This document shows, piece after piece, positions 10,431 through 21,439 of a DNA stretch of 64,000 bases (position 1 is its first letter; every line of letters starts with the position of its first letter). The DNA is from Selaginella tamariscina (lineage: Eukaryota; Streptophyta; Lycopodiopsida; Selaginellales; Selaginellaceae). The stretch covers positions 1-64,000 of the forward strand of contig PUQB01000950.1 of assembly GCA_003024785.1 (NCBI GenBank), read 5' to 3'. A program made the position numbers and the translations under genes. The notes beneath the pieces are model-generated. The model saw nothing but the letters and a program-made list of their open reading frames with translations. It was not told the DNA's origin and did no database searches.

Positions 10431-10570
10431 ACTAGGATCTAATCGTACATTAATTATGTGCGTGTTTGTTCAGCCACGTGGTCAGCCGTACATTAATTAT
10501 GTGCATGTTTGTTCAGCCACGTGGTCAACCGTACATTAATTATGTGCATGTTTGTTCAGCCACGTGGTCA
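10431..10570 (+). promoter_or_regulatory. 43-bp tandem repeats each with a G-box (CCACGTGG), copy A
   Basis: CCACGTGG occurs at 10474, 10517 and 10560, spaced exactly 43 bases, each within CGTACATTAATTATGTGC..GTTTGTTCAGCCACGTGGTCA. A further CCACGTGG lies at 10371. The array ends about 45 bases before the ATG at 10614. CACGTG is the core of bZIP and bHLH binding sites in plants, so this looks like the promoter of the downstream gene. Confidence 0.6.
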
Positions 10571-10613
10571 GTCAAGGGTATGTAAAAGCGTAGGGTTTTT
10601 AAATTGAATCGCT

Positions 10614-11676
10614 ATGTACACATGCGAGCAAAAAGAGGTTATGGTACTCTGCAGCGCCGCCATCACAACCAAACACCAAAGATGATTCAGGTAATATGAG
10701 AGATGAGAGAGAGAGATTCATCTGACTCATTGGGCAGGCGCCGTCGATGAAGATGACCCATATGTGGATCCAACAGTGTGGGGGTATCTGGAAAACCACG
10801 TTGCAGCACAACCGAGTTCTTTGCACTGGGGTGAGTTTTGGAACCTCCTCCCAAGAAAAGAAGGAAATACATTAATTATATGGCTGACTTAATACGTGAT
10901 GGGCGTTTGGGATTACAGAGATCCACCGCCATGGTCAATTGTGGGTGAAGAGACAGGCAAGGGAAATGAGGGTGGGAGCACGGAAAAGGTTGAAGAGGCA
11001 ATGAAGGGAGTTCATGTGGAGATGAGAAGGGGAGGTAATGTGGATGCTTTGGATGAAAAGCGCAACAAGGTGGAGAGTGAGGAGCAGAGGTAGAGGGGCA
11101 TTCACATAACACTGTGAATGAGTTTGATCGGTTATTTAAGGAGGAGGAGGAGGTACAGGGGCATTCAAAGGGCAACAAGGAAAATATGGATGAATTCGAT
11201 CTACTATTTGAGGAGGATGAGGCAGTAAAGGGCAACAAGGAAAATATGGATGAATTCAATCTGCTATTTGAGGAGGATGAGCAGTAGAGGGCAACAAGGA
11301 TGGGCTTGATCTTTTGTTGGATGGAGAGGAGATCAAGGGGGAAGAACAGGCAACTAGAGGGGAAAAGGGCAAGAATAAAGTAATTAAGGGTGGGAAAGAA
11401 CACTAAGAAGAAGAAGAAGAAACATCCAGAAATGGAAAAGTTAATACAAGAGGCTAAAGCGTTGTGGCCAGACCAAATACCATGTAAACACCATGGAGTT
11501 AAAAGTTGTACTCAGTTCTGCGACGTTAACAACGGCAGTTTGACTGGGCTAGGTACAAATGCAACATAAATAAAAGCCGTTGGACACATTCGATGATGGA
11601 CCATGATCCCGTTGTTGGAAATATCCTCAAGAATATGACGAAAAGGTATCGCCAGCTTGAAAAGGAGCTAGTGTGA
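10614..11676 (+). pseudogene. acidic nuclear-type protein gene, copy A (degenerate)
   Basis: Paralogue of the gene at 37,238-38,241. An extra A in GCAAAAAGAGG just after the start shifts the frame, and later indels break it again. It still shows the PKKRRKY-like basic motif region, the NEFDRLF..EEEE repeats and the C-terminal block WPDQIPCKHHGVKSC. It carries one more ~62-base acidic repeat (NMDEFDLLFEEDE type) than copy B. In the segment GGAGAGGAGATCAAGG it keeps a base that copy B has lost. Confidence 0.65.
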
Positions 11677-13808
11677 ATATTATGCTTTAGGCCATTTGGA
11701 TATAAATGATTTAATAAAGAATTATACTTGTGCTTTTGCATGCTTTGTACATATAAAATATATTATGTGTTCATACATTTCATTAAATGTATCGTTCTTA
11801 AATGAATAAGAAAAACCCATCTTTTTTATTTCTAAAAGATTTCTAATTTTTGATTTTCAAGAGAAATTTTATATGCACTATAACATAGCATTTAAGAAAA
11901 GTCTTGAAACGAAGAAAAATAAGAATACATATATATTAACTGCTATATTATATGAAATCTATATAGGATTTATAAAAATCTCATTTTGATTTTTATATTA
12001 GCTGTTTTTGTGAATTTTATTGCATAAAGACAACCTTCATATATTATTGTATATAAATCATGATTATATAACGAATACAATCATATATAACTTATTGTGC
12101 TTTATTATTTTTAAAATATTATTTATTTTTTAATGGATGCTATTTACATTTAATATTGTCATGAATAACAAAAGTAATTTCAAATAAAATGGGATTACAT
12201 ATGAAGTGGATGCAAGAATTAGTTTTTTTAAATATTAAGTATTAAGTGCATATAGAAATTAAATTTTTCTACCTCCCCATGTACAATTTAAGAATTAAAC
12301 ATTAGGTGATTAGATTTATAGAAATTCCAATTGAATATAAATGACATATTCTTATTTTACTAAATATTTAAGAAATAATAAAGCACAACACATGCTTATT
12401 ATGATTTAAAAAAGTTAACATAATGTTAATTCTGAGTGTTATTTGGGAAGTGTTGGGAAAATTCCCACATTGATTTAACAAATACTAAACACAATGAAGA
12501 ACTGGCTAGTAGGAACATTGTAATGCATGCGTACACGTGCATGTCTGCATTTATGGTATTTGTGAATATCTATACACACTTACATGAGAACATTATAGTG
12601 GAAATGGAGGTGACTGTATTACTTGAATGTTTATCTATGCTGCTGGAAGACAGTGCTTTTGGGTTTGTTGTTAGTATTCACATATTTTGTTCCATGGTAT
12701 GTACTTAGAAACTTAATAGTCAAGCACACACATCGTTATATGCATGATATTCTTACTCATACACTTAGCTGATTTGTTTTTGTGTGTGTCTACGTATAAG
12801 ATTAGTTGTGGGTATCATATAGTTAACAAGAAACCATTAATTCATGTGTACATACATTCGCACGTATACATAGATTATTAAAACAGACGTATATATGCCA
12901 ATATTACCAATAGATGGACATTAATTTAGATCATTTATTAAATACACACATAATGATTATTTATATACGCATACATACATGGCCAGTGTGTTTGTTCTTT
13001 ATTCATTTCAGAAAACCAAGTAGCACATTCACCCATGCATATCCTCTGAACATATGCTTTATGTATCTTAACATAATTATAAAAATGGTAAGATATATAT
13101 TCATATGGATACACGCATATATACATGAGAGATTCAAATTGACATTAATAAATCGGGCAAAGTATTTATATGAAATGATACAAAAGTAACCTTTGTAAGC
13201 AGTACAATAGAGATAAATACACACTAGTGTAACACGAAATGTAAATTATGAAAAATTGTATATTGGTATAGTAATTATTATGTAATCACATGAATAATAA
13301 ACTTTGTAACAATAGAACTAATCGTATATATGGAAAGCTTTATTACACATACAGGATTATTAAACTATTGTATAACACATGATTATAGACAATTATTAAT
13401 ATAATTGAATATATAAGGAGTAATAATATTATCTAGTACCATTTTATTTATTTATGAAATAATCATGTATCTTATATAATAAGTTTATATGTTGTGTCTG
13501 TGTGTGTCCGTTGTGAACACCCCATCAACGACCATTCTAAATTCTATCCAACGGCCTTCCTAAATTGTATCCAACGGGTATTATGAATTCCATTCGATTA
13601 AATTCCATCTAACAATTATCCTAAATTTTATCCGATGGTTATCCTCTTAAACTAATAATTATCTTAAATTCACGAGGTTAAGGTGGTTAAATGTTCAAAT
13701 TAGGGATAAAGTCACTTGGTTAAGGATAACAATGGGATTGAGGGTCCAACTCAAGGACAAAGCATAAACTCACTATAGGATTAAGGATAACAACAACTGA
13801 GAATTTGA
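11677..13808. other. AT-rich non-coding DNA
   Basis: About 70% or more A+T by eye, with no gene signal. Short open frames are shadows. The 12,938-13,126 stretch is identical in translation to 39,490-39,684, showing how recent the duplication is. Confidence 0.7.
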
Positions 13809-13813
13809 GTTAA

Positions 13814-14191
13814 TGTCACGACTCGTATAAGAATACAGGATATGCTTACAGGATACGACCTACATGATACAGATATGAGATACAGATACAGGATACAAGA
13901 TATACAGGATATGCCTACAGGATATATAGATATGCCTACAAGATATGCTTACAGATATACCTATAGGATAAGAGATAGTATTTTTATCTCATGCCTAGAT
14001 TAGCTCTTGGAGTATCATTTTTAGCTTATGCCTAGATTAGCTCTTGGAGTTTGAATATAAAAGCTCCGACCTAAATCAGTTAATATCAACACTAGTCATT
14101 CTATGATCATTCTTGTCCTGTTCCTTGCTCTTGCCTTGCTCTTGAGTCAAGCCTCCTTGTTCTTATCCTGCTCTTGGGTCGTGACTTGACA
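13814..14191 (+). repeat. 5' LTR of small gypsy element, copy A
   Basis: It runs from TGTCACGACTCG to GGTCGTGACTTGACA. It contains repeated GATATGCCTACAGGATA words and a TATAAAAGCTCC box near 14,057 that is a plausible core promoter. Confidence 0.85.
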
Positions 14192-14370
14192 GTTTGAACC
14201 CTTGTAGACTCTGGAGAAGCTCTTGCCAAAATTGGACATAAATTGTGGGCCTCGATTAGAAACAATGCTCTCAGGAAGACCATGATGTCGAAACACTTTG
14301 CGGATCACCAACTCAGCAGTTGCTTGCTCCTGTATCAGTGTCGAAGGTTCCTCCTTGACAGGATCCACCT
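14190..14370 (-). pseudogene. inverted integrase fragment next to the 5' LTR, copy A
   Basis: The minus strand reads VIRKVFRHHGLPESIVSNRG followed by PQFMSNFGKSFSRVYKG, an integrase catalytic-core stretch that includes the second Asp region (here S-N-R-G in place of SDRG). The sense-strand counterpart of the same segment is present at about 16,715-16,815. The fragment occupies the spot where a primer-binding site and gag would be expected. Confidence 0.75.
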
Positions 14371-14739
14371 CCTGTCAATTCGTCAGCACATTCGCAGGCT
14401 CTTCTTCACTCATGTGCATTCAACTTTTGTACAGGGTTCTTCCAATCTTGTACACTCGTCAACATCAGCAAAGTTTTCACCAATTTTGCCTCTTTTCATT
14501 ACTCTGCTTTTTCCATCCCGCAAGATCCTTTTTTTTCATTCACAACTCCCTCCTTCTCCTCTCGCGTTCTAACCATTACTATGCATGAACTTGCCACTTA
14601 TCCTGCTCCTTTTCATCTTTTTGCTTTTCAAGTAACTCCTACGTCCTCTTTTACCTCTCATGTATCTGACTCTCCTTTTTTCAATCTTCTTCTCCTTCTC
14701 TTACTTCTTCCTTACCATCCAAGTATCACTCTTTCAGGA

Positions 14740-17260
14740 TGTTTTTGATAAGCACAAGGCTGCAGTTCTTCTATTTACAGGTCCTATGACTGTACCATCG
14801 ATCTTGCAGAGGGGAAGACTCCACCGTTTGAACTGACTTATGTACTATCACCTACAGAATTGGAGGTTCTTCGCTAGTACATGAGGACAACTTGGCATCC
14901 AGCTTCATTCGTCACTCAAAGTCTTTTGCAAGAGCACCTATCTTTTTTGTTAAGAAGAAAGATAGGAGTTTGCATTTGGTTGTGGACTAAAGGTTTAAAT
15001 TAAGTCACCATCCGGAACCGGTACCCGTTATTATTAATCCGGAACTTCTCGATCAACTACGAGGAGCAAAGGTATTTACGAAGATGACTTACGAGGGGCC
15101 TACAATCTTGTACGGATTCGTCTAGGTGATGAGTGGAAGACTGCCTTTCATACAAGGTATGGACACTTCGAGTACACGGTGATGCCTTTTGAACTTATAA
15201 ATGCCTAGCCATGTTTCAACACATGGTGAACAACATCTTTCGCGACTTCTTGAACCAATTTGTGTGATTTACCTCGATGACATCCTCATTTTCTCCAAGG
15301 ACCAGGCGGCACATGACAAGCATGTACGACTAGTTCTACAGAAGCTTCGCGATCATGGCATGTATGCAAAGTTGGAGAAGTGTTTTTTTGACAGGGATAC
15401 TGTGGAGTGCTTGGGCTACATCGTCTCTCCTGCTGGTGTCTCAATGAACATGCACAAAGTGAAGACTGTCGTGGAGTGGGAGAGGCCTAAGTCTATATGA
15501 AACGTACAATGTTTCCTTGGCTTCGCAAATTTCTATAGGCATTCATACATGACTTCTCCAAGCATGTACTTCCACTCACGGAACTCACCAAGTGCTTTGG
15601 GGATTTCTCTTGGTCTGACAAGGCGGAACATGCATTCACAGCACTCAAGGACGCTTTCACGACAGCTCCGATTTTAGTACATCCTGATCCTTCTTGTCCC
15701 TTCTTCGTTGAGGCAGATGCTTCGGACTTTGCAATAGGTTCTATCCTATCACAAGTTGGAGAAGATAAGTTACTTCATCCTATAGCCTTTCACTCTTCGT
15801 AAGTTCCTTTCAACAGAGATCAATTACAAAATTCATGACAAGGAACTCAAGGCCATTGTGATTCGTTCAAGGAGTGGTGGCACTTTCTGAAAGGTGCTGC
15901 ACATCCTATACAAGTTCTTATGATCACAAGAACCTGGAGTTTTTTGGGCTTGAGTTCTCACTCGATAACAGGCTAGGTGGGCGAAGTCCTATCATGTTTT
16001 GATTTTGTCATTGTCTACAGGCCTGGTTTTCGAAATGGCAAAGCGATGCATTGTCTAGGCGCTCTTACCTTGCACCGACCCAAGGCGATCCTGCATACGA
16101 CTGTCAAAAGCAAGTGTTGCTGGGTCCTGATTGATTTCGACTTGCAACACTATAGGTTCATCAGGCTCCAGCAAATTCAACACTTCTACAGGGCATTCGT
16201 TTGCAATTGGCTATAAACGACTTAGCAAAGAATGTTCTCACACATTAGTCCTGACATCGCAAGCTCCTCTTCTCCAGTTCCCGTACAGACTATAAGCTTT
16301 GCCATACAGGATGAACTCATGTACCGGGAGGGTCTCATGTACATTCCTGTTGGTGTTTACAAGACTCGTGTGGTAAAATTGTCATGATACCCCGGCTACA
16401 TGACATTTTGGTGTGGCCAAGACAATTGAGTTGGTGACTCGCAACTATTGATGGCTTGGGTTGTGAGGTTTTATGGAAAAGTTTGTACGGAGTTGTGACA
16501 CCTACAACAGGTTGAAGATGCCTCGTCACGCCCTTCTGATCTTCTTTGTCCTCTTCACGTTCCCTCTGCTCCTTGGAGATCCATTTTTATGGATTTCCTC
16601 ATAGATCTTCCTTCTTCTCGTGGATTTGATGCAGTTCTTGTGGTGGTTGACCGTTTCACCAAAAGCTCATTTCCTGCCTTGTAACAAGACGGCTACATGC
16701 TAGACAACTACTAAGTTGGTGATTTGCGAAGTGTTCCGACATTATGGTCTTCTTGAGAGATTGTTTTTGATCGAGGCCCACAATTCATGTCCAGATTTTG
16801 GCGAGAACTTCTCCAAAGTTACAAGTTAAAGCAGATCTTTCTTTAGGATATCATTTGTAAACTGATGGCAATCAAAATGCAATTTAACCTTGGAGCAGTA
16901 TCTTCTTGCTTCATCAGTTACCAATAGAACAACTGGTTGGACCTTCTTCCTATGGCGGAGTTTGCTTACAACAACTCCGTTCACGCATCTATAGGCCAGA
17001 CACCTTTCTTCGCTTTACAAGTTACCATTCACTTTTGACTTTGCTCCTCATGCTTCTCCTTTTTCCACTCTGCAGTACAGAATCGTCTCTAGCATTTTGT
17101 CAAGTACAGGATGATCTCCGAGTTCATCTTCAGCAAGCAAGGAACGGTACAAGCGTCACGCTGATGCATCGTCAGCACCTGCATACAAGTTGGTAATCTT
17201 GTGTGGCTTCTTTGTCGGCATATCGCACCAACATGCCTTTTCTAAGTTGGATTTTTAATG
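14740..17260 (+). pseudogene. pol remnant (RT, RNase H, integrase) of small gypsy element, copy A
   Basis: Reading across frames: the RT start is about 14,790-14,880 (CTIDLAEGKTPPFEL..EVLR) and the palm motif [11 protein letters not shown] is near 15,270. The connection is [16 protein letters not shown]. RNase H carries [18 protein letters not shown] near 15,710. The integrase zinc-binding part is near 16,375-16,500 and its core near 16,640-16,760. Many single-base changes break the frame; it cannot encode a full polyprotein. Confidence 0.75.
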
Positions 17261-17631
17261 ATTGGGCCCTTACAGGATTATGGTTGAGGTCAATCCTGTA
17301 GCTTTTCTAACTAGAGCTACCATCTACTATGAAACTTCATCCTGTGTTTCACACTTCTTTGTTGGAACCGTATCATCCTTCTTCTCTTCCTGGTCGTGCT
17401 TCTTCTCTTCCCCCTTCTATGGTCATTAACAATGAACTTGAGTACGAAGTTGTACCATCCTTATTCTCATCTTCATCACATTCAACTTAATACTTGGTGG
17501 ATTGGAAAGGTTATTTGCCTACCGATCGCACTTAGGACCTGCATCCAATTTACTCCATGCTTCTTCCAAGTTGCTGCCTTCCATCAACGTTATCCTGTTA
17601 AACCAGGTCCATGTCCTTAGGGAAGAGGTGC

Positions 17632-17989
17632 TGTCACGACCCGATACAGAATACATGATATGCTTACATGATATGACCTATAGGATACAAGATACAAGAT
17701 ACAAGATACATACAGAATATGCCTACAGTATATACCTATAAGATATGCTTATAGTATATACCTATAGGATAAGGGACATTATTTTTAGCTCATGCCTAGA
17801 TTAGCTCTTAGAGTATCATTTTTAACTTATGCCTAGATTATCTCTTGAGTATAAAAGCTCCAACCTAATTTGTACTCAATACTATCAACACCAGTCATTC
17901 TACGATATTTTTTTTCTGTTCCTTGCTCTTGTCTTGCTCTTGAGTCAAGCCTCCTTGTTCTTATCCTGCTCTTGGGTCGTGACTTGACA
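17632..17989 (+). repeat. 3' LTR of small gypsy element, copy A
   Basis: It starts TGTCACGACCCGATAC and ends GTGACTTGACA, followed by GTTAA. It is preceded by the polypurine tract at 17,619-17,630. It differs from the 5' LTR mainly by small indels. Confidence 0.85.
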
Positions 17990-17994
17990 GTTAA

Positions 17995-18700
17995 GGCTTA
18001 GGACTTAAATAATTAAGCTCGGGCATAAGCTTAAGAATAAACTCACTATAACAATTGGGTTAAAAGACCCACTATGTTAAGAATAATAATAAGTTCATAT
18101 TGCGTGTGTCTGTGTGTCACCGATGCCCCCTCTCTGGCCATTAATATCTTACTCAATATGCTGGATTATCCTAAATTCGCCATCTAACCATTGATATCCT
18201 ATCCCATTCGATGGTTATCTTAAGGATAACAATTGGGTTAAGGGTCCATATTAGATAAAAATTTACTATGTTAATTAATTAAATAGTTAAGTCCAAGCAC
18301 GAGCTTAAGGATAAATTCATCAGGTTAAGAATAGCAATTGGGTTAAGGGTCCTAATTAAGGATAAACTCACTATAAGGTCAAGGGTCTAGTTAAGGATAA
18401 ACTCACAGGTTAAAAATAATTGCTTGGTTAAGGGTCCAACTTAGTATGGTAAGAATAACAACTATGTTAAAGGTTATTAAATAGTTAAGTCAGGACATAA
18501 ATAAACCAACTCAAGAATAAACTCGCAATAACAAATGGGTAAATAGTAAATAGTTAAGCCCACCAACGTGTACTAGTATATAAAATACGATTATTGAAAC
18601 AAACAATTGATTTAATAAAGAACAAAAGAAATAATTATCGATTTATCCGAGGGTAAAAAATTTGAAAGATAAAGTATAACAAGACTTTTTAATCCACACT
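17995..18700. repeat. degenerate TTAAGGATAAACTCACTA / GGGTTAAGGGTCC repeat tract, copy A
   Basis: Loose tandem array of ~45-50-base units built from TTAAGGATAAACTCA, ATAACAATTGGGTTAAGGGTCC and ATTAAATAGTTAAGTCC. The same family recurs at 13,680-13,800, 44,640-45,190 and 57,840-59,340, and inverted at about 25,430-25,520. No genes. Confidence 0.75.
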
Positions 18701-18719
18701 TTGTTTGTCATATGTATAT

Positions 18720-19330
18720 TGGGAAGGGTTACAAGTCCATGAACGAGTACATCTCGTGACCCGCTACGTCTTCTAGGATGGCCTCTGCATGGTGGCTTTT
18801 AGTCATTGGTAGTTTATACAGATTCTTAGCTGCCCACCTTCTTTGGTACGATGACAATTGGTGAAAGTCATTTGGGTTCTCGATGGGGTAGATGAAGTCC
18901 GCTTTGAGCCACTTGTCAATCTCTTTTTGGCCTTCCGGCGTAGTTAGGGTTGATGCGGTACTGTTGTTGGTGGCTAGGTCAAACGTCGAGTTTTAGCTTA
19001 ATTCTGTGCTAGCATAACTCCGGCAGTACTCCCTTAGGTCGTGATAGGTCCAGGCAAACACTTCCCTATGCCTACAGAGGCAGTCGGCAACTGCTCCCTT
19101 AGTTCTAAACTTGTGTGAGCATTGACATTCACTAGCCGGGGTTCTCGTTGGTGCCAGGCAGGCGACACTCCGCATTTCCTTCCACATGACGGGCCACCTC
19201 AAGATCTGTGCTTCTGGGGTTTCTACTCCGGCCTTCAGCCAAGCGCAACAGTCTTTGCAATTGATCATAAAACCCCAAAATGGGGTGCAACAACTGCTAG
19301 CCTTGATCAAAGCAACTAGTCTTCAGTAGT
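18720..19330 (-). pseudogene. gypsy pol fragment (protease-RT linker), copy A
   Basis: Minus-strand ORF 19,310-18,993 contains PEAQILRWPVMWKEMRSVA and CRHREVFAWTYHDLREY, the stretch just before the RT domain in plant gypsy polyproteins. It is related to the sequence at 27,391-27,035. Frame breaks follow. Its 5' side abuts sequence whose plus strand encodes a gag-pro remnant, so two oppositely oriented scraps are joined. Confidence 0.6.
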
Positions 19331-19359
19331 AGTGAGGAACCCACAACAACTTCCAAACT

Positions 19360-20660
19360 TAATTTGGGAGGAGCTTGTGCAAGCGAACCACAGAGGAGCC
19401 ATAGTAGCATCCAAAGCTTGAACCGTGGGGGGAGGCTGTGGCAAGCGGAGCCAGGAGGAGCCACAACAGTCCATAGCTTGATTTGTAGGGGGAGGCTGTG
19501 CAAGTGGAGCTACAGGGAAGCCACAACAACGGGGGGAGCATGTGCAACCGAAGCCGCAAGAGGAGCCTCTACAGCTTGATCCATGGAAGTAGGAGGAGCC
19601 ACATCAGTGAGTGCAACAGGCCCAGAGGAGTCACAACAGCAAGTGCAAGGGGGGCCGCATGAGAAGGAACAACAGCCTGTGCAAGCGGGCCTCAGCAGAG
19701 CCACAACAACCAGTGCAACCGCAGGAAGAGCAGCCACTATTTGACCAGAGAAGCAACCGGAGGAGGGAGCGTGTGAGGAGCCCGTGTTGGATCAGCCAAA
19801 AGAGGAAGAAGAAGTACAAAGTGAAGAGGAGTCGACAAAGCATAGCCAAAGCAATCCACAAGCGACTCTCAGATCTCTTCGCCCTCTACTTTGAAGTCAA
19901 CTTCATCAGAATCTGTATCTTTGGAGGTTGAGGTTGTGATAAAGCAAACTCATAAAGCTGCCACTTTGCTGCCCAGATCTTTGAAGTTGTCCAGCCATCT
20001 CCAAAAGGCTAAGTGTGACGAATCATCTCCAAAGGCAAGGTCCAACAATCTCCTTGTGCAAAGTAGACATTGCAACGTTCTCCAAAGGCAGTGTTAGGGC
20101 AATCTACGAAGGCAATGTCAGGGTCATCTCCCAAGCAACGGCCATCTACGTGCCACCATACCAGTCCAAGTGGTGGGCTGCACAGTCCACACGTGATCAT
20201 AGACGGGGTCAGGCGTAAACATCATGTTGGCAGAGCTCCATTGAGAGCTAGGGATGCCACCCCGGAGCCCTCACCCTTCTCATATGTATGGCGAACCAAG
20301 CCAAGGTGGCACCCAAGGGCATCATGAGAAAGGTAGAGATCAGGATTCAAAGTGTCAAGTTCTTGATAAACGTGGTCATCTTCAACATGCATGCAAAAGG
20401 GGTTCGACTTACTCTGGGCCGGCCGTGGCAGGGGTACGAGGTACACATGACTGGGAGAATTAGCGAGTTCAATTCCGCCAAGAGAGGACTAATATTGTTA
20501 CTATGAAACATGTCCGAGCGCCACCATAGAATCTCGACCCCAGGAGTACCATCTCCTAGATTGGAGCAAGGGGCTAGACGATGAGGAAGAAGAGCTATCT
20601 TGGCATGTTTACCAGACTTTTTGTTGTATGGGAGGTAGACCCTGACAGGAAGTATGGGAG
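19360..20660 (+). pseudogene. gypsy gag-protease fragment, copy A
   Basis: Proline/alanine/glutamine-rich low-complexity coding is followed by a basic/acidic stretch and, at about 20,140-20,460, a retropepsin-like region. That region has ANQAKVAPKGIMRKVEI, KFLINVVI and later GRPW, matching the better kept copy B (46,624-47,232). Stops and frame changes are frequent. Confidence 0.55.
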
Positions 20661-20989
20661 TCCGCCGCCACATACCTGATGGCACCTGCATGAACTCTTG
20701 CCTCAGGCACCATGAAAACCCTAAACTAAGCCTCGTACACAAATTGTTGCTAAGTATGAAACTATGCTAGAAACTGCATGAACAAACTATAGCATATAAG
20801 AATATACCACTATTTGAGAATATTTCAAAATTACAAAAATGCATTTTTACCAAGTGCCACTAAGTTTGGTGTTCGAATCTTGCGACTAACTTCCTACATA
20901 GACACCATGTGAATATTCGCCTCGAGCCGCTCATTTTGAACTTGCTCACATTGAATGTGAAGGCTAGGGTTCTAGTTTGCCTCACGTAA
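20661..20989. other. spacer without recognised gene
   Basis: It joins the gag-pro remnant to the next gene and is conserved with 47,233-47,600. It includes an AT-rich stretch (20,750-20,860). Minus-strand frames here lack family resemblance. Confidence 0.4.
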
Positions 20990-21361
20990 GCCATAGAGGA
21001 TGCCTCAAACACGCAATTAGCGCAAGAGCGGTGCTGGGTCTGGAACAGCTTCAAAGTGGCCGCCAAAAGGAGCTCCAAGAAAACCCAAGGCAGCAGCCAA
21101 AAGTGTGAAACACAAGTCTAGTAAGTGGGTTCCTATTTTATTTTCATGCATTTCTCTGTTTGTTCCAGTCGATCGATCTGCATCTCCCCCACCTAAACAT
21201 AGGCAGGTGAGTAAAGGATCCCCTTCTCCCCCACCACCACCGCAGCAGGAGGAAGAAGAGCCACAACAGGAGGAAGAGCAGCCACAGGAGTTACTCCATT
21301 TGAGCAAACTAGCTTAACAACAGCCCCGAAATGCACGAGGAATGGCTTAAAGCCAGGTGGG
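20990..21361 (+). pseudogene. 5' exons of a DNA-transposon-type gene, copy A
   Basis: Two exons by comparison with copy B: a basic exon (..KWPPKGAPRKPKAAAKSVKH..) to about 21,120 with donor GTAAGTGG, an intron, then an exon after GTTCCAG (about 21,168) encoding SPPPKHRQVSKGSPSPPPPP and a Glu/Gln-rich repeat. An inserted T (CTAGCTTAAC) creates a stop not present in copy B. Downstream sequence may be the rest of the same gene. Confidence 0.5.
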
Positions 21362-21439
21362 ACAAGCATTCCATATAGCACTTAGCGTGAGCATCAACAA
21401 AAGATGAAGCTTTTGAAGGTGAATAGTAGGGGTTTTCGG

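Larger units (their letters stand above)
13814..17989 (+). mobile_element. small gypsy-type LTR element, copy A, flanked by GTTAA
   Basis: LTRs at 13,814-14,191 (TGTCACGACTCG..GTGACTTGACA) and 17,632-17,989 bracket a 3.4-kb interior. Perfect 5-bp target duplications GTTAA lie at 13,809-13,813 and 17,990-17,994. A polypurine tract AGGGAAGAGGTG precedes the 3' LTR. Reverse transcriptase starts only ~560 bases after the 5' LTR, so there is no room for gag and protease; the element is non-autonomous. Copy B (40,381-44,633) has the same target duplication at the same place, so one insertion was duplicated. Confidence 0.9.

Noticed and set aside
10876-11403. 175-codon minus-strand ORF (and counterparts 37,494-37,989)
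   Set aside because: Antisense shadow of the acidic protein gene; Ser/Phe/Pro-rich from reverse-complemented Glu/Lys codons.
12938-13189. Overlapping plus and minus ORFs identical in both duplicates (also 39,490-39,756)
   Set aside because: Identity reflects recent duplication of AT-rich DNA; no domain or codon signal.
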